This document shows, one piece after another, positions 37,201 through 45,839 of a stretch of 64,000 nucleotides of DNA. Below the pieces are notes generated by a model. It searched no databases, was not told the DNA's origin, and saw only the letters and a program-made list of their open reading frames with translations. Position numbers and translations under genes: made by a program. Origin of the DNA: Calothrix sp. C42_A2020_038 (lineage in GTDB: Bacteria > Cyanobacteriota > Cyanobacteriia > Cyanobacteriales > Nostocaceae); assembly GCA_015272395.1 (NCBI GenBank), contig JACYLQ010000001.1, positions 248,001 to 312,000 of the forward strand, read 5' to 3'. Each line of letters starts with the position of its first letter. Within the stretch, counting starts at the first letter, position 1.

Positions 37201-37270
37201 TTCGCATTTTTACCATTGTGGATATATAAACCTGTTTCAGTCCCGCGAACGGGATTCGTAAGGTTTCAAG
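34232..37270 (-). CRISPR. CRISPR array 3 (42 repeats)
   Basis: 42 repeats and 41 spacers counted, the longest array here. The repeat is the same as in array 2. The oldest repeat (34232-34268) carries three changes (GCCCTGCG for GTCCCGCG and GAATCG for GATTCG), as expected at the leader-distal end. Leader at 37271 onward, newest spacer 37198-37233. Spacer 35146-35182 (37 nt) and spacer 35366-35401 (36 nt) are the same sequence apart from one terminal base. Short ORFs reading through the repeats on either strand are artefacts of the repeats. Confidence 0.98.
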
Positions 37271-37657
37271 ACCGCGCGCTACGAAGCTTACAGAGTAAGG
37301 GTTCCAGAAAGGATTTTCGTGAATGCCAAAATCGAGTCGATTTCAGCCGCGCTTGTTGAGACTTATTTGCAGTTATTACAACTGTACAAATGCTGTAATT
37401 ATTATCTTGTCTAGGTTCTGGGCTTTTTCGTGAACCTACGGGGGTTTTTGACCTCGCTTCGGTTTACGAAACATCAAGCTTATTGCTTCATCATAAGACA
37501 AGATGTTGCTTTTGTCTAGGTTAATGTAACAATTTTACAGACCTTTGGTCGCATAGGCGCAGCGCCCTGACTATTAATAGATATAGTTGGAAGTACTCAA
37601 CTTCATCGCTGGTAAATTTATTTAAGTCGAGTTCTTTAACTGGGTAGAGGTTATGTT
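37271..37657 (-). promoter_or_regulatory. Leader of CRISPR array 3 (duplicate of array 2 leader)
   Basis: Practically identical to 29410-29796, shifted by 7861 nt; the visible differences are in the first 10 nt (ACCGCGCGC as in array 1 versus ATCGCGCTC). The copy continues without a break into the tail of cas3. Confidence 0.88.
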
Positions 37658-37859
37658 TCAAAATTGGCTCAGATAAGGGTAAGTTTGAGGTAAAAATCGT
37701 TTTATCCTTTGCCAGCTTTGAGTTATTGCTTTCTGCGCTTCTGGATGTAACTCTATGTTCCGAAGCTTTGCTATATTTTTACTATCCCATCCGCTTGCCC
37801 AAGCTGAGTGATGGCGCCCTGCTGCCATAATTACTGTGTAGTAAATGTGTTTAATTTCC
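37658..37859 (-). pseudogene. cas3 3'-end fragment
   Basis: About 67 codons of the cas3 C-terminus, including AGRHHSAWASGW and the native stop, copied with the leader. Identity to 29797-29998 ends abruptly at 37859, where unrelated AT-rich sequence follows. It has no start or promoter of its own and is a relic of the duplication that founded array 3. Confidence 0.88.
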
Positions 37860-38011
37860 CAGAGAGTTCGCTAGTTTAAACATGGTATTCAATCTGACAA
37901 TATTAATCAATGTGATACTTTTAACTCTAATATATAAATTTGTTACTTATTTTATTATTCCCCTTCCCAGATGCGGGAAGGGGTTAGGGGTTGGGTTTTT
38001 AGTCAATAATC

Positions 38012-38305
38012 TTAATGTTGAATTGTGTTGATGTTGATTATAAACTCCTCGGAACCACGCGGACCTTTGGGTTTTGGACGCTCTCTTTGACCAACTTTGA
38101 TATCTATCTCTGTTGTTTTTGTTAACGCTTCACTACCTCCTGGACCACCTGGTTTGGGACGTTGGGTATCACTTAATACCGGAGCTTTCACATTGGTGCC
38201 TACTGATACTGCCGATACTTGTTTTTGAACTTCACCCGCAAAACTCGATGCTACATTTCCCAAAACTAACGATACAGATACCGCTACTATCAATCCATAT
38301 TTCAT
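38012..38305 (-). CDS. Small secreted protein with PKPxGPxGSE repeats
   Basis: 97 residues. A clear signal peptide (MKYGLIVAVSVSLVLGNVASSFAG) with likely cleavage after AFA or SFA-type site near residue 24. The mature peptide of about 73 residues has two copies of a short motif, RPKPGGPGGSE and RPKPKGPRGSE, about 28 residues apart. Not recognised. I infer an exported peptide or envelope protein; the repeats resemble binding or processing motifs but nothing proves it. It is the first gene right of the CRISPR island. Confidence 0.65.
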   Translation of the reverse strand: MKYGLIVAVSVSLVLGNVASSFAGEVQKQVSAVSVGTNVKAPVLSDTQRPKPGGPGGSEALTKTTEIDIKVGQRERPKPKGPRGSEEFIININTIQH

Positions 38306-38442
38306 AAATCTACACCACTTGTATATATAGTTACTAAGCTCTCACAGAAGACTCCATTTGCCTAATACGTCTGTTTAATCATTTTTATGCAACCTGTTAG
38401 TATTGATATACAGTTGCTATTTTGAGAATTTCGGACTGGTAG

Positions 38443-40350
38443 TTAACTTTTTAGATAAAAATCGAATCTTTCTTTCATTTGTTGAACTGTTAAGTTTTGT
38501 GTCCAATATTCTACTAACGCGCGCCCAAAAGACCAAGCGTTATGGTCGCTCGCCGCTGTATTATCTAGTAAGAATGGCCAAAGTGTACGTAAATCAAAGG
38601 ATAACGGGTTAGTAGCGTCTGGGTTGAGCAACGAAAATAATTCATACGCCATTTGTAATTTCCCAATTACTATTGGTAACTGTTCTGCAGGTATTTTCTC
38701 TGATAATAAATGGGCAAGTGCTGGTGAACCAGTAGATATAGTAGAAATAAACTGAAGCACTGGACTTTTAAGTAATGCTGTTAACCCCTGTGCTGTCGTC
38801 ATTTGAAAAGTGTAATGGTCGATAATTTTTGCCGCTGCAATGCTTCTAGCATCGATATTACGCAAAAACCTAGCTAGTCGTTGTTGCTTGGCTGGATTGA
38901 TCGCTTCTACTAAAAACAGTGATAATGCTTCTATTCCCCACCCTTCTCGATTCGTTTTTATATCACTCGTGACTACTGGTAAAATAATATCGCAGTAATT
39001 ACCTAGTAATTGTGCCCGATATTGCACTGCTTCCCGAATTGCTACCTCCTTTGGTCTTTCTCCCCACTCCCAGTCATAAGGTGGTTCCCATTCTCTAATT
39101 GGACGTAATTTATCTACCTGAGTTACAATTGCTACTACTGGCAAGTCATTTACTTCTGCTTTAATATCGCGTAAAAAGTCTGTATCGATTTGTAGTGAAG
39201 GGTCAAGTACAGGAGTGACTAGTAATAGTAAATCAACATTGCGCGTATATTCTAATACTACATGCCGTAAATCACCGTGGTTGATTTGCTCGTAACCGGG
39301 TGTATCCCACAGGGTAAGTGTTTCTGCTCCGTTTTGCCAATGGTAGCTTTGAATGTTATCGGTGCTGGGTAAAACATCTACTTGGGCAAGTTCTGATTGG
39401 AACAGTGTATTTATTAAACTACTTTTCCCGGCGCCAGTCCGACCAACAATAAGAATATTAACTGGCTTTTGCTCAACTACTTCAACAGGTTGAGCTTGCA
39501 TCAAAATATTGCGTAAGGTTTCAGTTTTCGGTTGTTGTAATGCTGGTGCAGTTTTCGTGGATGTAGATATATTAGATGTTGCTTTACCACTATACAGTGT
39601 AACTGCTTGCCTACACAAATTTCTCAAAGCTGCTTCCCGTACTAATTGGTTAAGATTTACTAATAATTGCTGATTTGCTTGCTCATTGTAACGTTGGCTC
39701 GCACGTTTCGCAACTGCCGCAGCTGGGTTTAATAACCATTGCGCTAAATTCCACACACGTAACAACTTACGCGCGGATGGTTCTAACTTTTGGTAAACTT
39801 CGTATGCTTCGTATGCTTGTGCAATAGTTGCTTGGTTTAATGCGGGTGATAGCTTCTGCATCCAGCTATCCATATCATCGATAGTCCCGCGAATTAATCC
39901 ATATGCTTGTGGTACATAGATATTTAACTCAGGATATTTGACTTCCGGATAGTATATTCTAGCTACCGCTGACACTAAATTGATACATCGTTGCCAAAAT
40001 GTTTGCAAATCTTCCCAAACTGGTGCATCGTTCTGCGAGGCTTCCAAAACTTGTTTTAACACGTTTTCGATTTGACTGCCTCGATTCTCTCCTATCGCTA
40101 CTGTATCACCTGGCGCCGATTCTAACTCAAGGTTCATCTTTGCTACAACCGCTTCGACTTCAGCTAAAACTGGTTTCGTCCACTTGACTATTAACAGGCG
40201 CCAGATAACAAATATAATTGTAAAAACTGCCCAAATCCAATTCAATCCCCACTGATGGATTTGTACACCCGCAGCAATTAGTAAAAAAGTAATAATAGAT
40301 GCTATTGGCAATCCTAAAACGAGCCATTGCCAAGGTTGTAACCTTACCAT
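38443..40350 (-). CDS. Membrane-anchored Era/dynamin-like GTPase
   Basis: 635 residues. Two hydrophobic helices at the N-terminus (residues 8-50), a helical region, then a GTPase domain with the P-loop GRTGAGKSSLIN from G303, DTPGYEQ (G3) and TQVDKL (G4). The C-terminal part is helical with a weakly hydrophobic stretch. Such GTPases of the HSR1/DUF697-like kind are common in cyanobacteria and of unknown role, perhaps membrane remodelling. The next gene upstream on the same strand, 27 nt away, codes for a small membrane protein and probably shares the operon. Confidence 0.85.
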   Translation of the reverse strand: MVRLQPWQWLVLGLPIASIITFLLIAAGVQIHQWGLNWIWAVFTIIFVIWRLLIVKWTKPVLAEVEAVVAKMNLELESAPGDTVAIGENRGSQIENVLKQVLEASQNDAPVWEDLQTFWQRCINLVSAVARIYYPEVKYPELNIYVPQAYGLIRGTIDDMDSWMQKLSPALNQATIAQAYEAYEVYQKLEPSARKLLRVWNLAQWLLNPAAAVAKRASQRYNEQANQQLLVNLNQLVREAALRNLCRQAVTLYSGKATSNISTSTKTAPALQQPKTETLRNILMQAQPVEVVEQKPVNILIVGRTGAGKSSLINTLFQSELAQVDVLPSTDNIQSYHWQNGAETLTLWDTPGYEQINHGDLRHVVLEYTRNVDLLLLVTPVLDPSLQIDTDFLRDIKAEVNDLPVVAIVTQVDKLRPIREWEPPYDWEWGERPKEVAIREAVQYRAQLLGNYCDIILPVVTSDIKTNREGWGIEALSLFLVEAINPAKQQRLARFLRNIDARSIAAAKIIDHYTFQMTTAQGLTALLKSPVLQFISTISTGSPALAHLLSEKIPAEQLPIVIGKLQMAYELFSLLNPDATNPLSFDLRTLWPFLLDNTAASDHNAWSFGRALVEYWTQNLTVQQMKERFDFYLKS

Positions 40351-40377
40351 TCCCCTGTTCCCATCCTATGCTTCCTA

Positions 40378-40782
40378 CTATTTTAGTATGATTAAATTTC
40401 TTGTCTGTTCGTGTGGCATTCCTAATGCTCTACTTATTGCTGCTTCAACTTGATTAGTTTCAGTAACGGGAAATTCAAATACAATCTCTGCTAAAGGATA
40501 GTTCTTCGTCTCTACTTTAACTCGTGATACACCCCGATTTTTGTCTATTTCAACGTAAATCGCTCTTGGTTCTGCCCATGTCGGTAACGCTGCAACTACA
40601 ATTTGAGGTGGTAACTTGGCTTGTTCTAATTGTAAATATTTTTTGGCTCCGTATGAACGATTTATGACGCTATACATCGCAATTCCACTTAGTCCCCAAC
40701 ACCCCAAAGCGATGAAAGGTAAAGATAACCACAATTCAAATAATGTGGGACGTAATATTTTAAATAACTTATATTTGAGCAT
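40378..40782 (-). CDS. Small membrane protein next to the GTPase
   Basis: 134 residues, not recognised. One transmembrane segment near residues 15-40 (LWLSLPFIALGCWGLSGIAMY), then a soluble part that alternates strands (AIYVEIDKNRGVSRVKVET). Probably co-transcribed with the GTPase. Its start codon is only 7 nt from the start of the divergent response regulator, so its promoter must lie inside that gene. Confidence 0.7.
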   Translation of the reverse strand: MLKYKLFKILRPTLFELWLSLPFIALGCWGLSGIAMYSVINRSYGAKKYLQLEQAKLPPQIVVAALPTWAEPRAIYVEIDKNRGVSRVKVETKNYPLAEIVFEFPVTETNQVEAAISRALGMPHEQTRNLIILK

Positions 40783-40789
40783 ATATATT

Positions 40790-41464
40790 ATGTTAATTTT
40801 ACTCGTGGAAGACGATACAGCTCAATTAGAACCTATTCGTGCGGCACTTGCCAAAGCGGGACATACCGTTGACGCTGTTGAAGATGGTGATACTGCACAA
40901 TGGTTACTGTCACAAAAAGATTATGACTTGTTAATTTTAGATTGGATGCTACCCAAAGTTAGTGGTGTTGAACTTTGTCAAATCTATCGTAGCAGTGGTA
41001 AAACTTCCCCTGTTCTCATGCTTACTGCTAAAGACACCACCAAAGACAAAGTTATTGGTTTAGATGCAGGCGCCGACGATTATCTAGTTAAACCGATTGA
41101 TATTATAGAGCTACTAGCACGAGTGCGTGCCTTACTAAGACGTTCACCATTGTGGCAAAGCGATACTATCTCCCTTTCATCACTACATCTTGACCGCAAT
41201 AATTTAACTATTCAACGCAATAACACTACTACACAATTATCAGGTCGTGAATTTCAACTTATGGAATACCTCATGCGTCATCCCCGTCAGGTTTTGACGT
41301 ATACTCAAATCGAACAAGCATTATGGGGATGGGGAGATGAACCCGAAAGTAACGCTATCACTACCCTAGTTCGTCGCTTAAGACAAAGACTCCAAACTGT
41401 TGGCGCCAAAGATTGGTTAGAAAATGTTTATGGTATTGGTTATCGTCTCAATATCCCTGATTAA
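40790..41464 (+). CDS. OmpR-family response regulator
   Basis: 224 residues from the ATG at 40790. Receiver domain with acidic EDD at 7-9, phosphoacceptor D51 in LLILDWMLP, and the conserved Lys in YLVKP; then a winged-helix DNA-binding domain with SGREFQLMEYL, SNAITTLVRRLRQRL and VYGIGYRL. The ORF can be extended upstream to 40616 but that part overlaps the opposite gene and has no family match. No histidine kinase is next to it, so it is an orphan here. Confidence 0.92.
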   Translation: MLILLVEDDTAQLEPIRAALAKAGHTVDAVEDGDTAQWLLSQKDYDLLILDWMLPKVSGVELCQIYRSSGKTSPVLMLTAKDTTKDKVIGLDAGADDYLVKPIDIIELLARVRALLRRSPLWQSDTISLSSLHLDRNNLTIQRNNTTTQLSGREFQLMEYLMRHPRQVLTYTQIEQALWGWGDEPESNAITTLVRRLRQRLQTVGAKDWLENVYGIGYRLNIPD

Positions 41465-41498
41465 ATTAGTATTATTACAAAATATGATATGAAAAATT

Positions 41499-41780
41499 AT
41501 GGCGCGTCGGTTTTATGTAATTCAATTTGGTTCTTATTGGAGTTTACCAAAACAACAATATTTAAAGTTGTTACAACATGGGGCTGTAGACAGCATCAGC
41601 CATGTCGATTTAAAATTGTATCAAGCCCGAGAAGTTAAAAAGCCCCCTGTTCAAGCTAAACCAATTGATTTAACTGATTTTGAAATTGAACATTATCAAA
41701 TGGAGTTGGAGCATTTCCTCAAAACTGGTGAACAAACAGGATTAGATGTTGCTGGCTATGTCAGTGTCTTTTTTGAATAA
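41499..41780 (+). CDS. Small hypothetical protein
   Basis: 93 residues, not recognised. Basic, aromatic N-terminus (ARRFYVIQFGSYWSLPKQQYL), Pro/Lys-rich middle (VKKPPVQAKP), acidic C-terminus. No signal peptide or membrane helix. It begins 35 nt after the response regulator on the same strand and may share its transcript. Its stop touches the convergent pseudouridine synthase gene. Confidence 0.65.
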   Translation: MARRFYVIQFGSYWSLPKQQYLKLLQHGAVDSISHVDLKLYQAREVKKPPVQAKPIDLTDFEIEHYQMELEHFLKTGEQTGLDVAGYVSVFFE

Positions 41781-41781
41781 A

Positions 41782-43392
41782 TCAAAATGGCACCTGAGTT
41801 TTGAGGTGTAGTTTACCTAGTTTGGGATGTCTAAATTCCAGTTCACGCGCATGTAAATAAAGTCTACTCGCTTTTGTACCCCCATACAATCTATCACCTA
41901 AAATCGCTATTCCAAGTCCTCTAGGGTCTGCTGCATGGACTCGCAGTTGATGTGGGCGCCCTGTTAAAGGTGTAAACTCTACACGTGTATAATCTTTTTG
42001 GTCAATAACTTTATAGTGCGTTACGCAGGGTTTGCCATATTCCCAGTTCACTTCTTGATACGGACGATGGTTCGGATTTCCCCAAAGTGGTAGTTCAATC
42101 ACACCTGCATTTGTGTTAATCTTAGCTGAAAGTACAGCTTCATACACTTTGTTAACTTGTCTTTGCTGAAACTGCATCGCCAACTGACGATACGTTTCTA
42201 AATCACGTGCAATGACTAAAATACCAGAAGTATCTTCATCTAAACGATGCACAGGAATAAGTTGCGAACCATCTGCCAACAAGTTACGCAAACGACTCAA
42301 AACACTATCTTGTGTGTGGGAGTATCGACCGGGAACCGATAGTAACCCAGAAGGTTTGTTAATAACTATTATGTACTCATCTTCATACACCACCCCACCC
42401 ATTTCCATCCCATTTATAAGGGAAGGGTTTGGGTCGGGTTTCAACCCCAAAAGTAAAAACCCCATAATAGGTTGACATCGTTCGGAACAGGCGCCGTAAA
42501 ATTGTCCTTGAATTTTATCACCACTCGATTTTCCCCACCAAAATTCTGCCATCGCCACAGGTTTTAAATTATGTAGTGCGGCATAATTAAGTAACTTAAT
42601 ACCACAACACTCACCTGTTCCAGTTGGTAAACCTTGTGGCATTAACTGCTGTAAAGATTTTGATAAACCTAAAAAATTAGTGAGTGAATATACCGCGTGC
42701 ATTTGTGCTTGAAGTTGACGTGATAACTCTTTGCGCTGTTGTTTCAATTCCCCAATTCGCGCGTCGGCTGATGCAATTATTTGCTTTAATGGTTCTAAAG
42801 CCTCATCTCGTTGACGTTTGAGTACTTTCCTTTCAATCCCATCTCGACGACTTTCTGCTTCCAGTTCTTCTATCACTCCACTACTCATACATGATACGCG
42901 CCTTTCGTGACGCTTTTGTTTACGCTGTTGATGTACCTCCACTAACTCTCCCATTCGCTGCGAAAATTGAAACGATAAGCTTTCATACTCTCTTCGTTGG
43001 GGAATTTCTTGCAAACTAATCAATTCCTGTTTGATCGCATCTAACTTTGATAGTACATAAGCTTCATCCAACGCAACTCGTTCACGTCCTTGTATCGGTG
43101 GTACCCAACCTTCAACTTCTGCTTCACCGTTTAATAACCCAGAAAAAGCTTTTAGTACATATAAACGATGAAATGATTGCACTAAAAGTACACCATACAT
43201 TTTACCTTCTAACGAGAAATGTGCGTCGGTTGCAAGATATCGCATTAAACCACGAGCAATTTCTTCTACTTGCCTTGTACGGGGAAGTTTTAATGTTTGA
43301 TTGTAGTATCCTTCGTAATAATAGCTAGGGGGTAAATCGGTTATTTTGATATTTGGGTCGATAAAATCTGAAAGTTGATGCAATATACCCAT
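41782..43392 (-). CDS. RluA-family RNA pseudouridine synthase with long N-terminal extension
   Basis: 536 residues. The C-terminal 200 residues form the synthase: VINKPSGLLSVPG, then PVHRLDEDTSGILV with the catalytic D385, and TPLTGRPHQLRVHAA. It isomerises uridine in rRNA or tRNA. The first 320 residues are unusual: a charged helical/coiled-coil region (about 120-235) and a Cys-containing segment (CCGIKLLNYAALHNLKPVAM). This architecture is seen in larger RluA-like proteins of cyanobacteria; the target base is not evident. Confidence 0.88.
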   Translation of the reverse strand: MGILHQLSDFIDPNIKITDLPPSYYYEGYYNQTLKLPRTRQVEEIARGLMRYLATDAHFSLEGKMYGVLLVQSFHRLYVLKAFSGLLNGEAEVEGWVPPIQGRERVALDEAYVLSKLDAIKQELISLQEIPQRREYESLSFQFSQRMGELVEVHQQRKQKRHERRVSCMSSGVIEELEAESRRDGIERKVLKRQRDEALEPLKQIIASADARIGELKQQRKELSRQLQAQMHAVYSLTNFLGLSKSLQQLMPQGLPTGTGECCGIKLLNYAALHNLKPVAMAEFWWGKSSGDKIQGQFYGACSERCQPIMGFLLLGLKPDPNPSLINGMEMGGVVYEDEYIIVINKPSGLLSVPGRYSHTQDSVLSRLRNLLADGSQLIPVHRLDEDTSGILVIARDLETYRQLAMQFQQRQVNKVYEAVLSAKINTNAGVIELPLWGNPNHRPYQEVNWEYGKPCVTHYKVIDQKDYTRVEFTPLTGRPHQLRVHAADPRGLGIAILGDRLYGGTKASRLYLHARELEFRHPKLGKLHLKTQVPF

Positions 43393-43400
43393 ATGAAATT

Positions 43401-44144
43401 TTAAACATTGTTCAATATATTACTGATGACATTTTGTAATTTATTGTAATGTGAACCTTTCCAATAGATTTGATTGCAACTTTGACAACGATGAAACTCA
43501 TGGTTGAGATTTTTGACGCTTTCGGGGATTTGAGTCAGAATAACCTCTTTGGCTACTGAATTCAAGATACCATTACATCGTAGACACCGACGAAATGGCG
43601 CCGCATATTCAAATAAGTTAAACCGATACATTACCTCTATTATTTGCTTTTGCGGGTCGGTTTGACGGACATAATAACCATAAGACACAATACTTCGCAT
43701 CAATAAACCTTTGTCCCGCGTTAACAAGATTCGATTTTCGCTACTTGAGACGCGCGCTAGTTCTGGGTCAGAATAATCATTACGATACAACGTATCAAAT
43801 CCCAGTAATCGTAATGACGTGGCAAGTTTACCCAAATGTATATCTAGAACAAAACTTTGAATGTTGTTTGTTTGTGGTTGAATACAAAGATTTGGTTTGA
43901 TTCTTGCACAAGATGAAATCGGATAAACATTGATATTATCTCCATCCTGTATAATATACGTAAAATCTACAAAAATTGAGTTTACTTCTATACTATACAC
44001 TTCTGGATGTGGTACACCCAATGACTCGATTACATCTTTTATAGAACCACGTTCGGTGAAGGTATAATTGATGCTCACCTGTCTTTTATGGCGTGGTAAA
44101 AAATCGTTTAACTCCCCATAAAAGCATAAATAAGCAACTCCCAT
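43401..44144 (-). CDS. Mut7-C RNase-domain protein with ubiquitin-like N-terminus
   Basis: 247 residues. N-terminal 85 residues resemble the Mut7-C-associated ubiquitin-like domain (LNDFLPRHKR, GSIKDVIESLGVPHPEV). From 95 on is the Mut7-C PIN-like domain (DIHLGKLATSLRLLGFDTLY, DPELARVS, RILLTRDKGLL), followed by a zinc ribbon with CLRC and CQSC. Proteins of this kind are thought to be RNases, possibly toxin-like or RNA quality control. It starts 8 nt upstream of the pseudouridine synthase, so the two are probably one operon. Confidence 0.87.
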   Translation of the reverse strand: MGVAYLCFYGELNDFLPRHKRQVSINYTFTERGSIKDVIESLGVPHPEVYSIEVNSIFVDFTYIIQDGDNINVYPISSCARIKPNLCIQPQTNNIQSFVLDIHLGKLATSLRLLGFDTLYRNDYSDPELARVSSSENRILLTRDKGLLMRSIVSYGYYVRQTDPQKQIIEVMYRFNLFEYAAPFRRCLRCNGILNSVAKEVILTQIPESVKNLNHEFHRCQSCNQIYWKGSHYNKLQNVISNILNNV

Positions 44145-44748
44145 AGCAAACTTTTTCCCCTCTATCCTAACTGTCTGATTTATTTGACCAAACTATTGAT
44201 AATTTTTTTTGTTTTTATTTAAGTATAGACGACTATCTATATAAGTCATAATTTATCCGTAAGTCCTATTTAATCAATGTTTAACTTTACTCAATTTATA
44301 CAGATTATAGAGAAATAATTTCAACTACTTGCAAATTTTTTTGACTTGGGTTAGAGTCGAAGCATGAATCATATATTCATAATTTCAGGAGGTTAATTGC
44401 AAATTCCGCATAAAAGCCAAGATTTATGATAATTTTGCAATGTCAATATATCTAAAGGCTGAAATAGTATAGAAATGAGTAATAGTAGTTTACTCTATGT
44501 TTATCATCTTCAAAACTAATTGATAAACTTTATCAATTTGTTTCTTGAGAAAGATGGTTTGATGTTGAATATTGTTGGAAAATATCCAAATAAACATTGT
44601 TGGGCGAAAGTTACAAATGGTAGATGATGTAATAAAGTGATTACAAATCTTTGTCGTGTCATCTAGCTTCTTGAAGTAATCTTTGTGTAAAAATCCTTAA
44701 AATTCTTTGTTCGTATATAAAACTACATTCAAATTGCAGTACAGGTAG
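44145..44748. other. Intergenic region, no gene seen
   Basis: 604 AT-rich nucleotides between divergent genes. An AGGAGG-like stretch near 44390 is not followed by a usable ORF. Probably promoters for both sides; nothing more specific can be supported. Confidence 0.5.
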
Positions 44749-45726
44749 ATGAGTAATTTTTTTTGTTCTGATAACTCGCGCGCTGTGGGAGAGGATATAA
44801 TTGGCAGTGCGGCCAATCATCAAACTTATATATTGGTTGAATGTCCACCACCTTGGGCATCAGAAGCGTTTCATTCTAGGTGGGTTCCGAGTAATTTACA
44901 AGACTTGGTGGAGGAAGTAAAACGTGCGCGATTACCAATAAAGTTTTTATTAATTGCCAATAGTTTATCGCATAAGGCGTCACGTACTACACTTTTGATA
45001 TATCAGCGGAAACAGGGTTTAGGAAGTGGGTACCGTAAGCAAGAATATAGTTTGTCAAATATTGAACAAGTGGCGCCGTTAATTAGGAAATGGTTATTGG
45101 GTGGTGTAATAAATTATGAGGTGGAAAGTGGTATTACTAGAGATATTTTAGTTTGTGCCCACGGTAGTCATGACCGTTGTTGTGCGAGATATGGCGCTCC
45201 TTTTCATTTTCATGCTACATCGATTATTGCTGAACAACGCCTCGATGATGTCCGAATTTGGAAAACTACACATTTTGGTGGACATCGATTTGCACCAACT
45301 GCGATAGATTTACCTGATGGTAGATATTATGGGGTTCTTGAGCCAGAAATTTTTAGAGTGATACTAACACGCACAGGTAATATTGAGTGCATAAGTAAAG
45401 TGTATCGGGGATGGGGGATTTTACCGTCAGAAATTCAGGTTTTGGAGCGGGAACTTATTTTTCGTTATGGGTGGGAATGGTTTAACTATAAAGTTGCTGG
45501 TCGGATTGTTGAGACAAATGAAGATAAGAGTAATATTCTTGCAGAACTGACTTTTGAAAAGCCTGATGGTTCAATATACTGTCATCAAGCGCAACTTGTC
45601 CAAGATCACAGAAAGACTGTTGAACTCAAAAGTTCATGTGGCGCCACCAAGGAGTCAGTGTTTACAAAGTATACTGTCACCAATGTTTGGTTAGCATCAC
45701 AGAAAATAGCTAGTTACACATTTTAA
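44749..45726 (+). CDS. Sucrase/ferredoxin-like family protein
   Basis: 325 residues. Contains the family's thioredoxin-like ferredoxin module with cysteines in CSDNS, VECPPPW, LVCAHGSHDRCCARYG, and the HFGGHRFAPTAIDLPDGRYYG signature. These proteins are expected to bind a 2Fe-2S cluster and act in electron transfer; the name sucrase is historical and not a function. Single gene with a large upstream region. Confidence 0.87.
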   Translation: MSNFFCSDNSRAVGEDIIGSAANHQTYILVECPPPWASEAFHSRWVPSNLQDLVEEVKRARLPIKFLLIANSLSHKASRTTLLIYQRKQGLGSGYRKQEYSLSNIEQVAPLIRKWLLGGVINYEVESGITRDILVCAHGSHDRCCARYGAPFHFHATSIIAEQRLDDVRIWKTTHFGGHRFAPTAIDLPDGRYYGVLEPEIFRVILTRTGNIECISKVYRGWGILPSEIQVLERELIFRYGWEWFNYKVAGRIVETNEDKSNILAELTFEKPDGSIYCHQAQLVQDHRKTVELKSSCGATKESVFTKYTVTNVWLASQKIASYTF

Positions 45727-45839
45727 AGCTAATTGCGTTGAACATTGGAATTACCGTACTTAAGGGCATAAGAGTAGCTATCTCACTAAATAACCCTCAT
45801 ATATTGTTATCCCTGTGGAACTTCAAATATTCAACCGAG

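Noticed and set aside
38012-38305. PatS/PatX-type heterocyst peptide because of the GPRGSE segment
   Set aside because: The RGSGR pentapeptide is not present and the motif is internal and repeated.
40616-40789. N-terminal extension of the response regulator
   Set aside because: It overlaps the opposite gene and has no similarity to receiver domains; MLILLVEDD at 40790 is the normal start.
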